From: Nocardioides sp. Soil797
GTDB lineage: Bacteria; Actinomycetota; Actinomycetes; Propionibacteriales; Nocardioidaceae
Assembly: GCA_001429555.1 (NCBI GenBank)
Contig: LMSR01000014.1
Coordinates: 242,766-306,765, forward strand
DNA: 64,000 nucleotides
Direction: 5' to 3'
The notes under the pieces are model-generated. The model saw only the letters and a list, made by a program, of their open reading frames with translations. It was not told the origin of the DNA and ran no database searches. Both the position numbers and the translations under genes were made by a program. Positions 1 to 9,095 of the stretch are shown in pieces. Within the stretch, counting starts at the first letter, position 1. The number at the start of each line of letters is the position of its first letter.

Positions 1-2
1 CG

Positions 3-470
3 GTACGCCGAACGGTGCTGGCCGAGTCCGGCCTCACCGCAGGTGGCGTGCTCGAGCAGTTCGGGCAACACCCCGAGATCGCCTCGGCGGACCTGGTCGT
101 GCTCTCGGTCGGAGTGAACGATGCCTTGGGACTGCACTCTGTGCGTCGGTGGCGGCGCGAGCTCGGCGAACTGCTGGGGGCCGTGACGAGCGCAGCGCCG
201 CAGGCACGCGTCGTACTCCTCGGGGTGCCTGACATGGCGCAGTTCACGCGGCTGCCACGGCCGCTGCGCGACGTGCTCGGTCATCGTTCGAGGCGTCTCG
301 ACGGCGCCGGCCGCGACCTCGCCGCGGAGTTCACCCGCGTCCAGCACCTGCCGTTGGACCTGTCCATGCTCGACGAAGGGGTCGAGGCCTTCGCTGCCGA
401 CGGCTTCCACCCGTCCTCGGCCCTGCACTCGGCGATCGCTCGACAAATCAACGGCGCCGACCGTGGATGA
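3..470 (+). CDS. SGNH/GDSL-type hydrolase, 5' truncated
   Basis: The reading frame is open from the left edge, so the N-terminus with the catalytic Ser block lies outside the window. Two blocks of the SGNH family are visible: GVND (block III, about bases 112-123) and DGFHPS (block V with the catalytic Asp and His, about 400-417). Enzymes of this family are esterases or lipases acting on small esters or acylated carbohydrates; the substrate cannot be told. The stop codon overlaps the GTG start of the next gene by 8 nt, which suggests cotranscription. Confidence 0.75.
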   Translation, partial: VRRTVLAESGLTAGGVLEQFGQHPEIASADLVVLSVGVNDALGLHSVRRWRRELGELLGAVTSAAPQARVVLLGVPDMAQFTRLPRPLRDVLGHRSRRLDGAGRDLAAEFTRVQHLPLDLSMLDEGVEAFAADGFHPSSALHSAIARQINGADRG

Positions 471-993
471 CGCCACGTTGGTGGCGGTGTCCTTGTCGGA
501 GCGGTCCGCGCTCGTCCGCGGGCTGCTGACCCTGGTGGCCGGTGTGGGCGTGGCGGTCGCCGTGATCGGTGCGCTCGTGTGGATCTCGGGGGACTTGTCG
601 GCAGGGGCCCGGATGGTGGCCATCGGTGCAGTGACGTCGGGGCTGGGCCTCGCCCTTCGGTTGCTCCAGCGCCGGGCCGAGCAGCAGGAGTTGCGGGTGA
701 GCTGTTCCGGGCTTCGCCTGACCTCCTTCGGCAGGACCAGGTCCTGGCAGTGGGACGAGATCCGGGAGATCCACGTGACCGGCGTCGGTCGGCGGTTCCT
801 CGTGGTCGAAGACGAGAGCGTGGCTCTTCAGGGCGAACGTCATCCCCGGGCAGATGGGTTCCTGCGCGCCACCACCGCCAGCGGCGTCGCTGTCGAGCGT
901 TTCTCGTTGGTCGGGCTCGACCACGACGAAGCCACCATCCTGGACGCGATCCGGTCCACGTCCGGCGGGCGCTTTCCGACGGCCGGCGGCTGA
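463..993 (+). CDS. Two-helix membrane protein with PH-like domain, unknown function
   Basis: 176 residues from a GTG start inside the end of the hydrolase gene. Residues about 17-42 and 49-66 are hydrophobic and look like two membrane helices. They are followed by a short beta-rich segment (about 78-165) with the spacing WDEIREI after a run of strands, which resembles bacterial PH-like domains that follow paired helices in actinobacterial membrane proteins. No catalytic motif is visible. Function is unknown; the domain assignment is by eye. Confidence 0.55.
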   Translation: MDDATLVAVSLSERSALVRGLLTLVAGVGVAVAVIGALVWISGDLSAGARMVAIGAVTSGLGLALRLLQRRAEQQELRVSCSGLRLTSFGRTRSWQWDEIREIHVTGVGRRFLVVEDESVALQGERHPRADGFLRATTASGVAVERFSLVGLDHDEATILDAIRSTSGGRFPTAGG

Positions 994-1185
994 GTGCGGG
1001 AGCAGTTCGGGGAGGGCTCCGCATTACCGCTCGGTCGATGACGCAGAAATCGTCGACGCCACGCGTGCCGTGGTCGGAGATGTCTCCCGAACGGCTGCCC
1101 CTTGCCGAAATGGGACGACGCGTGGCCTCGAACCTGTCGCCCCAGACCTCTCGGCAAGTACTCCTTGACGCCTCGCGGGGAGGGA

Positions 1186-1908
1186 CTACTCGGCGGCCGC
1201 GCGGCGCAGGGACTCGGAGAGCCGCTCGGCGGCAGCGATGACAGCGGGTGCGTGCATGCGGCCGGGTTGACGGGAGAGGCGCTCGAGCGGGCCGGAGACG
1301 GAGACCGCGGCGATGATCTTGCCGCTGGGGGAGCGCACCGGGGCCGAGACCGAGGCCACGCCCTGCTCGCGTTCGCCGACCGACTGCGCCCAGCCCCGGC
1401 GGCGAATTCCGGACAGCGCAGTCGCAGAGTACGCCGCGTTCTGCAGGCCGCGGTGCATCCGCTCCGGGTCCTCCCAGGCCAAGAGAACCTGGGCCGCGGA
1501 ACCGGCCCGCATGGTGAGCTGTGAGCCGACCGGGATGGTGTCGCGCAGTCCGCTGGGGCGCTCGGCCGCGGCAACACAGACCCGGTGCTCGCCCTGGCGG
1601 CGCCACAGCTGGGCGGACTCGCCGGTGATGTCGCGCAGTCGGGCCAGCACAGGGCCGGCGGCGGCGAGCAGGCGGTCCTCGCCGGCAGCCGCCGAGAGCT
1701 CTGAGAGTCGGGGACCGAGCACGAAGCGACCCTGCATGTCACGGGCCACCAACCGGTGGTGCTCGAGGGCCACGGCCAGACGGTGAGCCGTGGGTCGGGC
1801 CAGGCCGGTGCCTGCCACGAGCCCGGCCAGGGTTGCCGGTCCGGCCTCCAGTGCGGCGAGCACCAGGGCGGCTTTGTCGAGAACGCCGACTCCGCTAGAG
1901 TTGTCCAT
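1186..1908 (-). CDS. ndgR: IclR-family regulator next to leuCD (NdgR/LtbR-like)
   Basis: 240 residues: an N-terminal winged helix-turn-helix (about 8-65, ending in a recognition helix with GLARPTAHRL) and a C-terminal IclR effector domain (about 75-235, with GSQLTMRAGSAAQVLLA and a late VSAPVRSPSGKIIAAVSVSG). It is divergent from leuC. IclR proteins in this position (NdgR in Streptomyces, LtbR in Corynebacterium) control leuCD and other amino-acid genes, so this one probably represses or tunes leuCD from the shared 89-nt intergenic region. The symbol rests on family plus position. Confidence 0.85.
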   Translation of the reverse strand: MDNSSGVGVLDKAALVLAALEAGPATLAGLVAGTGLARPTAHRLAVALEHHRLVARDMQGRFVLGPRLSELSAAAGEDRLLAAAGPVLARLRDITGESAQLWRRQGEHRVCVAAAERPSGLRDTIPVGSQLTMRAGSAAQVLLAWEDPERMHRGLQNAAYSATALSGIRRRGWAQSVGEREQGVASVSAPVRSPSGKIIAAVSVSGPLERLSRQPGRMHAPAVIAAAERLSESLRRAAAE

Positions 1909-1924
1909 ATGGCAATACTGCCGT

Positions 1925-1965
1925 CTCAGATCATGGGATGCAAGCGCTACGCTCTGTGATCTGAG
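1925..1965. promoter_or_regulatory. Perfect 9-bp inverted repeat in the leuC leader
   Basis: CTCAGATCA at 1925-1933 is repeated exactly in reverse complement, TGATCTGAG, at 1957-1965, with 23 nt between. It lies between the divergent IclR regulator and leuC, 32 nt before the leuC start. A second palindrome, CCATATGG at 1905-1912, covers the regulator's own start codon. Either could be the operator for the regulator; the longer one could also fold as an RNA stem in the leuC leader. No attenuator peptide was seen. Confidence 0.5.
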
Positions 1966-1997
1966 GAACGTCGCTCGAGAAAGTCGTGGAGGAAGTC

Positions 1998-3419
1998 ATG
2001 GGCAAGACCCTGTCGGAGAAGGTGTGGGACGAACATGTCGTCCGCAGTGCGGAGGGGGAGCCTGACCTCCTCTTCATCGATCTCCACCTCATTCACGAAG
2101 TGACTTCGCCCCAGGCCTTCGACGGCCTGCGCCTGGCTGGCCGGAAGGTACGCCGACCCGACCTGACGTTGGCGACCGAGGACCACAACGTCCCCACACT
2201 CGACTGGGACAAGCCGATCGCCGACCCGGTCTCGAAGACGCAGGTCGACACGCTGCGCAAGAACGCCGAGGAGTTCGGCGTACGCCTGCACCCGCTCGGC
2301 GACGTGGAGCAGGGCATCGTGCACGTGGTCGGGCCGCAGCTCGGCCTGACCCAGCCCGGCATGACCATCGTCTGCGGTGACTCGCACACCAGCACCCACG
2401 GGGCGTTCGGTGCGATCGCCTTCGGGATCGGCACCTCTGAGGTCGAGCACGTGCTGGCCACGCAGACCCTGATGCAGGCCAAGCCGAAGACCATGGCCGT
2501 GACCATCAACGGGTCGTTGCCCGAGGGAGTCACCGCCAAGGACATGGTGCTCACCCTGATCACGCACACCGGCACCGGTGGTGGCCAGGGCTACATCGTC
2601 GAATACCGCGGTCAGGCCATCGAGGAGCTCTCGATGGAGGGCCGGATGACGGTCTGCAACATGTCGATCGAATGGGGCGCCAAGGCCGGCCTGATCGCTC
2701 CTGACCAGACCACCTTCGACTACATCGAAGGCAAGCCCGAGGCCCCCAAGGGCGCCGACTGGGATGCCGCCGTCGCTCACTGGAAGACGCTCGTCACCGA
2801 CGAGGACGCCGAGTTCGACAAAGAGATCGTGCTCGACGCCTCCGAGATGACCCCGTTCGTCACGTGGGGGACCAACCCCGGCCAGGGTGTTCCGCTGGGC
2901 GGCAACGTCCCGGACCCGGAGTCCTTCGACGACGAGCAGGACCGCATCGGTGCCGAGAACGCCCTGAAGTACATGGGCCTCGAGGCCGGCATGCCGATGC
3001 GTGACGTGCACGTCGACACGGTGTTCGTCGGTTCGTGCACCAACGGTCGCATCGAAGACCTTCGTCTCGCTGCCGAGATCATCAAGGGTCACAAGGTGGC
3101 CGACGGCACTCGTCTGCTCGTCGTGCCCGGCTCCGTGCGGGTGCGCATGCAGGCCGAGACCGAAGGGCTGCACGAGGTCTTCATCGAGGCCGGTGCCGAG
3201 TGGCGTGGCGCCGGGTGCTCCATGTGCCTCGGCATGAACCCCGACCAGCTGACCCCGGGCGAACGCAGTGCCTCGACCTCCAACCGCAACTTCGAGGGAC
3301 GGCAGGGCAAGGGCGGCCGCACGCACCTCGTCTCCGTCCCGGTGGCTGCGGCCACCGCAGTGCGCGGCACGCTCTCCTCGCCGGCCGACCTGTCCGAGCT
3401 CGCCGGCGCCGGCGCCTGA
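1998..3419 (+). CDS. leuC: 3-isopropylmalate dehydratase large subunit
   Basis: Isomerises 2-isopropylmalate to 3-isopropylmalate in leucine synthesis, as a complex with LeuD in the cytoplasm. 473 residues, normal for the family. The [4Fe-4S] ligands are visible as Cys347 (GSCTNGR), Cys407 and Cys410 (CSMC). The aconitase-type block [13 protein letters not shown] lies at about residues 130-142. The ATG at 1998 is chosen over the in-frame GTG at 1986 because GGAGGA sits just upstream and the protein then begins [10 protein letters not shown], as in relatives. leuD follows 17 nt downstream. Confidence 0.97.
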   Translation: MGKTLSEKVWDEHVVRSAEGEPDLLFIDLHLIHEVTSPQAFDGLRLAGRKVRRPDLTLATEDHNVPTLDWDKPIADPVSKTQVDTLRKNAEEFGVRLHPLGDVEQGIVHVVGPQLGLTQPGMTIVCGDSHTSTHGAFGAIAFGIGTSEVEHVLATQTLMQAKPKTMAVTINGSLPEGVTAKDMVLTLITHTGTGGGQGYIVEYRGQAIEELSMEGRMTVCNMSIEWGAKAGLIAPDQTTFDYIEGKPEAPKGADWDAAVAHWKTLVTDEDAEFDKEIVLDASEMTPFVTWGTNPGQGVPLGGNVPDPESFDDEQDRIGAENALKYMGLEAGMPMRDVHVDTVFVGSCTNGRIEDLRLAAEIIKGHKVADGTRLLVVPGSVRVRMQAETEGLHEVFIEAGAEWRGAGCSMCLGMNPDQLTPGERSASTSNRNFEGRQGKGGRTHLVSVPVAAATAVRGTLSSPADLSELAGAGA

Positions 3420-3436
3420 CCCGAAGGACGACGAAC

Positions 3437-4036
3437 ATGGAAAAGTTCACCACCCACACCGGCGTCGCGGCGCCGCTGAAGCGCAGCAACGTCGACACCG
3501 ACCAGATCATCCCGGCCGTCTATCTCAAGCGGGTCACCCGCACCGGGTTCGAGGACGGCCTCTTCGCCGCGTGGCGCAATGACGAGAGCTTCGTGCTCAA
3601 CAAGCCGGAGTACGCCGCTGCCTCGGTCCTGGTCGCGGGCCCCGACTTCGGCACCGGCTCGTCGCGGGAACACGCAGTCTGGGCCTTGCAGAACTACGGC
3701 TTCAAGGTCGTGATCTCCTCACGTTTTGCCGACATCTTCCGAGGCAACTCCGGCAAGGCCGGTCTGTTGGCCGCGCAGGTCGACGAGAAGGTCGTGCAGA
3801 AGATCTGGGACCACCTCGATGACCACCCCGGCGCGACGGTGACCGTCGACCTCGAGAGCCGCACCGTCAAGGCTGGTGAGGGTCCTGACGCGATCGAGGA
3901 CTCCTTCGACATCGACGACTACACGCGGTATCGCCTGTTGAACGGACTCGACGACATCGGCATCACGTTGTCGAGCGAAGCAGAGATCGCCGCTTTCGAA
4001 TCGAAGCGACCTTCCTGGAAGCCGGCCACTCTCTGA
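3437..4036 (+). CDS. leuD: 3-isopropylmalate dehydratase small subunit
   Basis: Swivelling-domain partner of LeuC, 199 residues. Recognisable blocks are [13 protein letters not shown] near the N-terminus and [17 protein letters not shown] at about 70-86, both involved in substrate binding in the aconitase superfamily. It starts 17 nt after leuC with AAGGAC upstream, so the two form an operon. A clear rho-independent terminator follows at 4060. Confidence 0.97.
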   Translation: MEKFTTHTGVAAPLKRSNVDTDQIIPAVYLKRVTRTGFEDGLFAAWRNDESFVLNKPEYAAASVLVAGPDFGTGSSREHAVWALQNYGFKVVISSRFADIFRGNSGKAGLLAAQVDEKVVQKIWDHLDDHPGATVTVDLESRTVKAGEGPDAIEDSFDIDDYTRYRLLNGLDDIGITLSSEAEIAAFESKRPSWKPATL

Positions 4037-4059
4037 GGTCTCCTCGATGCCTGGAAATT

Positions 4060-4097
4060 GCGCGAATCCCTTACCTGGTTGGGGATTCGCGCTTTTT
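4060..4097 (+). terminator. Rho-independent terminator after leuCD
   Basis: An 11-bp perfect stem, GCGCGAATCCC (4060-4070) with GGGATTCGCGC (4082-4092), an 11-nt loop and then TTTTT. It lies 23 nt after the leuD stop. A classic U-tract terminator is uncommon in such GC-rich DNA. The next 190 nt up to hup hold no gene. Confidence 0.9.
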
Positions 4098-4285
4098 CAT
4101 TCACCGACAGCTGGGTAATCCGTTGATGTGCAAGGGAATTGGTGGGTTGGCGTTCCCGGATGAATCCGAAAATAGTCGGGCGAAATGGTGCCTTGGTCAT
4201 TGTGGCAAGGGCCACGAATACCTAGCGTGCATGGGAGATGTCGAGCATGAGCTCGGCCGCATTGAGTTCATTGGAAGGGAAGCTA

Positions 4286-5101
4286 GTGAACAAGACTCAG
4301 CTCATCGAAGCTCTGGCAACGCGATACGAAGGCAACAAGAAGGCTGCCGCGCACGCACTCGAGTCCGTCCTGGACACGATCACTCGTGAGGTCGCCAAGG
4401 GGGAGAAGGTCGCCATCACGGGCTTCGGCTCGTTCGAGAAGAAGATCCGCGAGGCACGCACTGTCCGCAACCCGCGCACCGGCGAGACGATGCGGGCCAA
4501 GAAGAAGGCGATCCCCAAGTTCACTCCGGGCGCTGATCTGAAGGCAGTCATCTCGGGTGCGAAGAAGTTGCCCAAGTTGACCCTGGCCAGGGCCTCGACC
4601 TCGGCTCCGGCGAAGGCAGCAGCCTCGGCCACGACCAAGGCCGCCGGTGCAGCGAAGAAGGCGACCGCCAAGAAGGCCCCGGCCAAGAAGACGAGCGCTG
4701 CGAAGTCGACGGCGAGCAAGACCGCGGCCAAGAAGGCACCTGCGAAGAAGGCTCCGGCCAAGAAGGCGCCCGCGAAGAAGACGACGACCAAGGCTGCCGC
4801 CCCGGCCAAGAAGACGGCGACCAAGAGCACCGCCAAGAAGGCACCTGCGAAGAAGGCTCCGGCAAAGAAGGCTCCGGCAAAGAAGGCACCGGCCAAGAAA
4901 GCACCGGCCAAGGCTGCCGCCCCGGCCAAGAAGACGGCGACCAAGAGCACCGCCAAGAAGGCACCTGCGAAGAAGGCTCCGGCCAAGAAGGCACCGGCCA
5001 AGAAGGCACCGGCAAAGAAGGCGACGACCAAGGCAGCCGCCCCGGCCAAGAAGACGGCGACCAAGAGCACCGCCAAGAAGGCACCGGCCAAGAAGGCCTG
5101 A
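4286..5101 (+). CDS. hupB: HU-family nucleoid protein with long Lys/Ala tail
   Basis: 271 residues. Residues 1-90 are a standard HU fold ([10 protein letters not shown], then [21 protein letters not shown] on the DNA-binding arm). The remaining 180 residues are almost only Ala, Lys, Pro and Thr, arranged as PAKKA-type repeats like the histone H1-like tails of actinobacterial HupB/HupS. It binds and compacts DNA; the tail probably contacts the backbone. The GTG at 4286 is chosen because AAGGGA precedes it and the protein then starts at NKTQ; an upstream in-frame start at 4238 would add 16 unrelated residues. The tail DNA is a 120-bp tandem repeat. Confidence 0.93.
   Translation: MNKTQLIEALATRYEGNKKAAAHALESVLDTITREVAKGEKVAITGFGSFEKKIREARTVRNPRTGETMRAKKKAIPKFTPGADLKAVISGAKKLPKLTLARASTSAPAKAAASATTKAAGAAKKATAKKAPAKKTSAAKSTASKTAAKKAPAKKAPAKKAPAKKTTTKAAAPAKKTATKSTAKKAPAKKAPAKKAPAKKAPAKKAPAKAAAPAKKTATKSTAKKAPAKKAPAKKAPAKKAPAKKATTKAAAPAKKTATKSTAKKAPAKKA
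4741..5100 (+). repeat. 120-bp tandem repeat, three copies, coding the HU tail
   Basis: The three consecutive 120-nt blocks starting at 4741, 4861 and 4981 align almost base for base. The 60-nt half-units at 4801 and 4921 are identical over the whole line, and the one at 5041 differs only near its end. Each unit codes 40 residues of Lys/Ala/Pro/Thr. Identical synonymous codons show recent duplication rather than independent selection for composition. Confidence 0.9.
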
Positions 5102-5118
5102 CCCAACCGCTCTGCACC

Positions 5119-5157
5119 GACGCCGTCTCCCACGCACGTGGGAGGCGGCGTCGTTTC
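5119..5157 (+). terminator. Strong hairpin terminator after hup
   Basis: GACGCCGTCTCCCAC (5119-5133) pairs with GTGGGAGGCGGCGTC (5138-5152) with one G-T wobble and a 4-nt loop, followed by GTTTCG. It lies between convergent genes (hup on plus, fbiD on minus) and may serve both. Confidence 0.75.
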
Positions 5158-5191
5158 GTCTGCGCCGGCTGGTGCCTGACGGAAACCGGGG

Positions 5192-5812
5192 TCAGATGGC
5201 GGCAGCAGTGTGCTCGCCCACGCCGAGCACCATGGCCCGGCCAAGGTCGCCAGCTTCGTCGACGTCGTGGCGCAGACTGGCCAGGTCGTCACCGATCAGG
5301 AGCGCCCCCGCGTCGTGATGCCGTTCGGCGGAGGCAGAGCCGAAGCCGGGCTCGAAGTCGGCCAGCGCCCGCGCGGCGTACATCGTCGTACCCGTGCCAG
5401 CAGCGTCCGCGACGAATGCGGCGCCGGTGGGCGGGACGTCGGCCAGGGCGGAGCCCAGGTCCTCCGGTCGCAGCGCCGGGAGATCGGCGCAGAGCGCGAC
5501 AAGTCCGTACGTCGGCCAACGGCGAGCGCATTCGTGCGCGGCCTGCTCGAGCGTGGCGTTGAGATCTCCGTGCACCCCATCGGGCAGCACGCGACAGCCG
5601 GCGTCCTGGGCCAACGACGCGAAGCGGAAGTCGTCGGTCACCACCATCACCTCGGCCACCGAGTCGCAGGCGAGCACTGCGGCGATGGTGTCGCGCGCGA
5701 AGGCGGTCGCCAGTCGGACCCGTTGGGCATCAGGCATCGTGGCCAGGCGCGACTTGCCCACGGCCGGTGGCTTGACCGGGATCAGGGCGACGAAGGGTGC
5801 AGTGCTGGACAT
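5192..5812 (-). CDS. fbiD: 2-phospho-L-lactate / phosphoenolpyruvate guanylyltransferase
   Basis: 206 residues of the CofC/FbiD family, which activates a phospho-carboxylate with GTP in cofactor F420 synthesis. Seen: the start IPVKPPAVGKSRLA (nucleotide-binding loop), VVTDD at about residue 57, and the metal-binding LCADLPALRPEDL at about 111. The N-terminal KSRLA and central D-L-P motifs are typical. The gene sits at the place fbiD holds in mycobacteria, near gpsA and ddl. The other F420 genes are not in this window. Confidence 0.88.
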   Translation of the reverse strand: MSSTAPFVALIPVKPPAVGKSRLATMPDAQRVRLATAFARDTIAAVLACDSVAEVMVVTDDFRFASLAQDAGCRVLPDGVHGDLNATLEQAAHECARRWPTYGLVALCADLPALRPEDLGSALADVPPTGAAFVADAAGTGTTMYAARALADFEPGFGSASAERHHDAGALLIGDDLASLRHDVDEAGDLGRAMVLGVGEHTAAAI

Positions 5813-5932
5813 CGCAAAGATCTTCCCACCACGGATTCCACAGCGTGCCCGAGGGCCAGCATCGCTGTCACCGAGTAGCCTGCTGGAACGTCACAGCAGG
5901 GCGGACCGCGCCGGAAGGATGAGAAGAGCACC

Positions 5933-6808
5933 TTGAGCGTTCGAGACGTTGACCAACCCCGTGGGTGGGCCTACAGCCTGGCCGTGGTGATCCTGAAGCC
6001 GACCCTGCTCGCCGCGTCCAAGCGGGTCTGGATCGACGGCGAGAAGATCCCGGCCTCCGGTGGCTGCGTGATCGCGCTCAACCACGTCTCCCACCTCGAT
6101 CCACTGATGGCCGCGCACATCCTCTATGACCATGGCCGGTTGCCGCGCTATCTGGCCAAGGCTGGACTGTTCACCAACAAGTTCCTCGGCTTCTTCCTCA
6201 CCGCCGCGGGCCAGATCCCCGTCAAGCGACAGACCACCGACGCAGCGGGAGCCTTCGATGCGGCCGTCGAAGCCGTGCGCAACGGCGAGTGCGTCGTGGT
6301 CTACCCGGAAGGCACCATCACCCGGGATCCGGGCCTCTGGCCGATGACCGGCAAGTCCGGCGCCGCCCGCATCGCCCTCGAGACCGGCGCACCGGTCATT
6401 CCCGTGGCCCATTGGGGCGTGCAGGACATCCTCGCGCCCTACACGAAGTCGCCGCACCTGTTGCCGCGCAAGACGGTCACGGTCAAGGTGGGCGATCCCG
6501 TCACCCTCGACGACCTCCGTGAGCTGGAGGAGCACGAGCGCTCCAGCGCTGCGACGACCAAGGTTGCGATGGAGCGCATCATGGACGCCATCACCGTCCT
6601 CCTCGAGGACATCCGGGGGGAGCAGGCGCCCACGGAGCGCTTCGACCCACGCAAGGCCGGGGTCAGCCTGACCGGCAACCCCAAGAAGGCAGACAGGTCG
6701 GGCAACACGGGCACGTCCGACCACACGGGCGCGTCCGGCAGGACCGGTGAGACAGGCAGGACCGGTGAGACAGGGAAGACTGGCAAGAAGGGCAAGGACA
6801 ACCGATGA
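5933..6808 (+). CDS. plsC: 1-acyl-sn-glycerol-3-phosphate acyltransferase, PlsC family
   Basis: Transfers an acyl chain to lysophosphatidic acid at the membrane. 291 residues. The acyltransferase blocks are NHVSHLD (catalytic His and Asp, about 50-56), the GQIPVKR block (about 92-98) and YPEGTITRD (about 123-131). The chosen start is TTG at 5933 with GGAAGGAT upstream; no better start is near. Residues about 245-291 form a low-complexity tail of Gly-x-Thr triplets ending in a Lys cluster, not needed for catalysis in the family. Its stop overlaps the gpsA start (ATGA), giving a phospholipid operon. Confidence 0.88.
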   Translation: MSVRDVDQPRGWAYSLAVVILKPTLLAASKRVWIDGEKIPASGGCVIALNHVSHLDPLMAAHILYDHGRLPRYLAKAGLFTNKFLGFFLTAAGQIPVKRQTTDAAGAFDAAVEAVRNGECVVVYPEGTITRDPGLWPMTGKSGAARIALETGAPVIPVAHWGVQDILAPYTKSPHLLPRKTVTVKVGDPVTLDDLRELEEHERSSAATTKVAMERIMDAITVLLEDIRGEQAPTERFDPRKAGVSLTGNPKKADRSGNTGTSDHTGASGRTGETGRTGETGKTGKKGKDNR

Positions 6809-7806
6809 GCAAGGTCGCAGTCTTCAGTGCGGGGTCATGGGGCACCGCGTTCTCGATGATTCTCGCCGATGCCGGCAACGACGTCACGATGTGGGCTCGT
6901 CGCGACGAGGTGTGCGAGTCGATCAACGGCAAGCACGAGAACTCCGACTACATGCCCGGCATCGAGCTGCCGCACAGCATCGACGCCACCACCGACCCGG
7001 AGCGGGCTCTGGCCGGTGCCGAGATCGTCGTGCTCACGGTGCCGTCGCAGTCCCTGCGGGAGAACCTGACCGCCTGGGCGCCGTACATCCCGAAGGACGC
7101 CGTGATGGTCTCCCTGATGAAGGGAGTCGAGCTCGGCACCGTCAAGCGGATGAGTGAGGTCATCGCCGAGGTGACAGACGCCGGTCCCGAGCGCATCGGC
7201 GTGGTCAGCGGCCCCAACCTCGCCCGCGAGATCGCCCGGCGTGAACCGGCCGCCTCCGTGGTGGCCTGCGAGGACGAGGAGGTCGCCAAGCGGTTGCAGT
7301 CGCTGTGCCACTCCAAGGCATTCCGGCCCTACACCTCCGTCGACGTGGTGGGGTGTGAGCTCGGTGGTGCCTACAAGAACGTCGTCGGCCTCGGCGTCGG
7401 CATGGCGGTCGGGCTCGGCTTCGGCGACAACACCACGGCGTCCGTGATCACGCGTGGCCTCGCCGAGACGGCACGACTCGGCATGAAACTGGGCGCCGAC
7501 CCGTTGACCATGATGGGCCTGGCCGGCCTCGGTGACCTCGTCGCCACCTGCTCGTCACCCTTGTCGCGCAACCGCACGTTCGGCGAGAAGCTCGGGCAGG
7601 GCATGAGCACAGAGGAGATCTACGCCACCACCAACCAGGTCGCCGAAGGGGCGAAGTCGTGTGCCTCGATCCTCGACCTGGCCCGCCGCAACGACGTGGA
7701 TGCGCCGCTGGCGGAGGCTGTCACCGAGGTGGTCGCCGGGCGACTCACGGTGAGCGGGATGATGGACGGCTTCATCGCCCGCGACATCAAGCCCGAGCGC
7801 TACTGA
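6805..7806 (+). CDS. gpsA: Glycerol-3-phosphate dehydrogenase [NAD(P)+]
   Basis: 333 residues. Reduces dihydroxyacetone phosphate to sn-glycerol-3-phosphate, the backbone for the PlsC pathway encoded just upstream with a 4-nt overlap. The Rossmann start [19 protein letters not shown] carries the GxGxxG-like dinucleotide loop. The catalytic Lys is in [19 protein letters not shown] (about 190-208) and the substrate block GLGDLVATC follows at about 237-245. No odd features. Confidence 0.96.
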   Translation: MSKVAVFSAGSWGTAFSMILADAGNDVTMWARRDEVCESINGKHENSDYMPGIELPHSIDATTDPERALAGAEIVVLTVPSQSLRENLTAWAPYIPKDAVMVSLMKGVELGTVKRMSEVIAEVTDAGPERIGVVSGPNLAREIARREPAASVVACEDEEVAKRLQSLCHSKAFRPYTSVDVVGCELGGAYKNVVGLGVGMAVGLGFGDNTTASVITRGLAETARLGMKLGADPLTMMGLAGLGDLVATCSSPLSRNRTFGEKLGQGMSTEEIYATTNQVAEGAKSCASILDLARRNDVDAPLAEAVTEVVAGRLTVSGMMDGFIARDIKPERY

Positions 7807-7825
7807 GTCGTCGTACGGCGACCGC

Positions 7826-7900
7826 AACCGTGCAGGTGCACCGTCGTGACGCTGAAGACCGGCTGGATCGAGGTCCGAACCGTGCGTGTGCACCGTTGTG
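7826..7900. repeat. Imperfect 23-nt direct repeat between convergent genes
   Basis: AACCGTGCAGGTGCACCGTC at 7826 recurs as AACCGTGCGTGTGCACCGTT at 7878; over 23 nt the copies agree at 20 positions and start 52 nt apart. Each contains the palindrome GTGCAC. They occupy most of the 125-nt gap between gpsA and the convergent trans-sulfuration gene. No role is known. Confidence 0.5.
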
Positions 7901-7931
7901 GCCCAGGTGCCGGCCCACCCGTCCGTAGGTG

Positions 7932-8999
7932 TCAGACCAGGTCGTCCAACGCCGTGCGCAGGTCGTCCCAGAGGTCGTCGACGTCCTCGATGCCGACCGA
8001 CATCCGCACGAGGGCGTCGGGGATCGTGGCCGGCTCGCTGCTCCACCGACGACGCCGCTCGAAGGTCGACTCGACACCGCCCAAGCTGGTCGCGTGGATC
8101 CACAGTGACGTCTTGCGGGTCAGCAGGTCGGCTGCCATCGCGCCCTGGCCGAGCACGATCGCAATGATGCCGCCGAATCCCGGATAGCGAACCTCGTCGA
8201 TCGCCGGGTGCTCCTCGAGACGGCGGACCAGCTCCTTGGCGTTGTGGTCGGCACGCTCGACGCGCAGGTGCATCGTGCGGATGCCGCGCAGCGCGAGGTA
8301 GGCCTCGAGCGTGCCCGGCACGGCCCCGATCAGGTCACGGCGTTTCTTGAGTACGTCGAACAGCTCGGCGTCACGGGTCACCACAGCGCCCATCAACGCG
8401 TCACTGTGCCCGGCGATGTATTTGGTGGCCGAGTGCACGACGATGTCGACGTCCATCTCGAGCGGCTGCTGCAACAGCGGAGTGGCGAAGGTGTTGTCGA
8501 CGACCACGTAGGCTCCGGCCTCGTGCGCGGCCGCGCGGATCGCGGGGATGTCTGCGATCTCCAGGGCCGGGTTGGTCGGGGACTCCAACCAGACCAGGGA
8601 AGCGTCGGCGCACGCCGCGACGGCCTCCTCGGTGTTGGTGATGTCGACGAGGTGGGCAACGATGCGACCGCGGGACTCCAGGTCGGCCAGCTGCATGATG
8701 GTCCCGTTGTAGGAGTGGCGCGGAGCGACCACCTTCTGGCCCTGGCCGACCAGGTCGAAGATCGTGGCGACGGCGGCCAGCCCGGAGGCGAAGGAGATGC
8801 ACCGGCCGCCCTCGAGGGAGCCGAGCGCGTCCTCGAAGGCCTGCCAGGTCGGGTTGCCGTAACGGCCGTACTCGGTGTCCCCGCCGGCGACATAGGTCGA
8901 GGCCATCGTGATCGGCACGTTCAGGGGAGCGTCAGGCTCGGCCTTGGGGCGACCGACGGTGACGGCACGGGTGGCGGGACGCAGCGACTTCTCAGGCAT
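7932..8999 (-). CDS. Trans-sulfuration PLP enzyme (cystathionine gamma-synthase/lyase family)
   Basis: 355 residues of the Cys/Met metabolism PLP family. Seen: the YGRYGNPTW block (about 44-52), the cofactor-loop FASGLAAVATI (about 68-78) and the PLP lysine in HSATKYIAGHSD (about 185). These enzymes act on cystathionine, O-acylhomoserine or cysteine; the exact reaction cannot be fixed by eye. The protein is shorter than the usual 380-400 residues, mainly near its C-terminus. The ATG at 8999 has GGGAGG almost touching it, so the start may be slightly different. The much longer frame running back through pyrE is not real. Confidence 0.85.
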   Translation of the reverse strand: MPEKSLRPATRAVTVGRPKAEPDAPLNVPITMASTYVAGGDTEYGRYGNPTWQAFEDALGSLEGGRCISFASGLAAVATIFDLVGQGQKVVAPRHSYNGTIMQLADLESRGRIVAHLVDITNTEEAVAACADASLVWLESPTNPALEIADIPAIRAAAHEAGAYVVVDNTFATPLLQQPLEMDVDIVVHSATKYIAGHSDALMGAVVTRDAELFDVLKKRRDLIGAVPGTLEAYLALRGIRTMHLRVERADHNAKELVRRLEEHPAIDEVRYPGFGGIIAIVLGQGAMAADLLTRKTSLWIHATSLGGVESTFERRRRWSSEPATIPDALVRMSVGIEDVDDLWDDLRTALDDLV

Positions 9000-9095
9000 G
9001 CCTCCCAGAGTAAGAGATCCCCCGGATAGGGCGAATGTCGGCCGGCCGCCTCGACAGCCCCTACCCGCGGAATCTGAGCCCGGATCCGATGCGCC

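Noticed and set aside
994..1185. Possible tRNA between the PH-like gene and the IclR gene
   Set aside because: In mycobacteria tRNA genes lie near this point, but no cloverleaf or TTCGA-type T-arm was found in these 192 nt.
4741..5100. CRISPR-like regular repeats
   Set aside because: The 120-bp repeats are contiguous coding repeats with no spacers and no cas genes nearby.
4297..5292. Long minus-strand reading frame opposite hup
   Set aside because: It is the mirror of the Lys/Ala repeats (reads as Ala/Gly/Phe repeats), has no ribosome site and covers two terminator regions.
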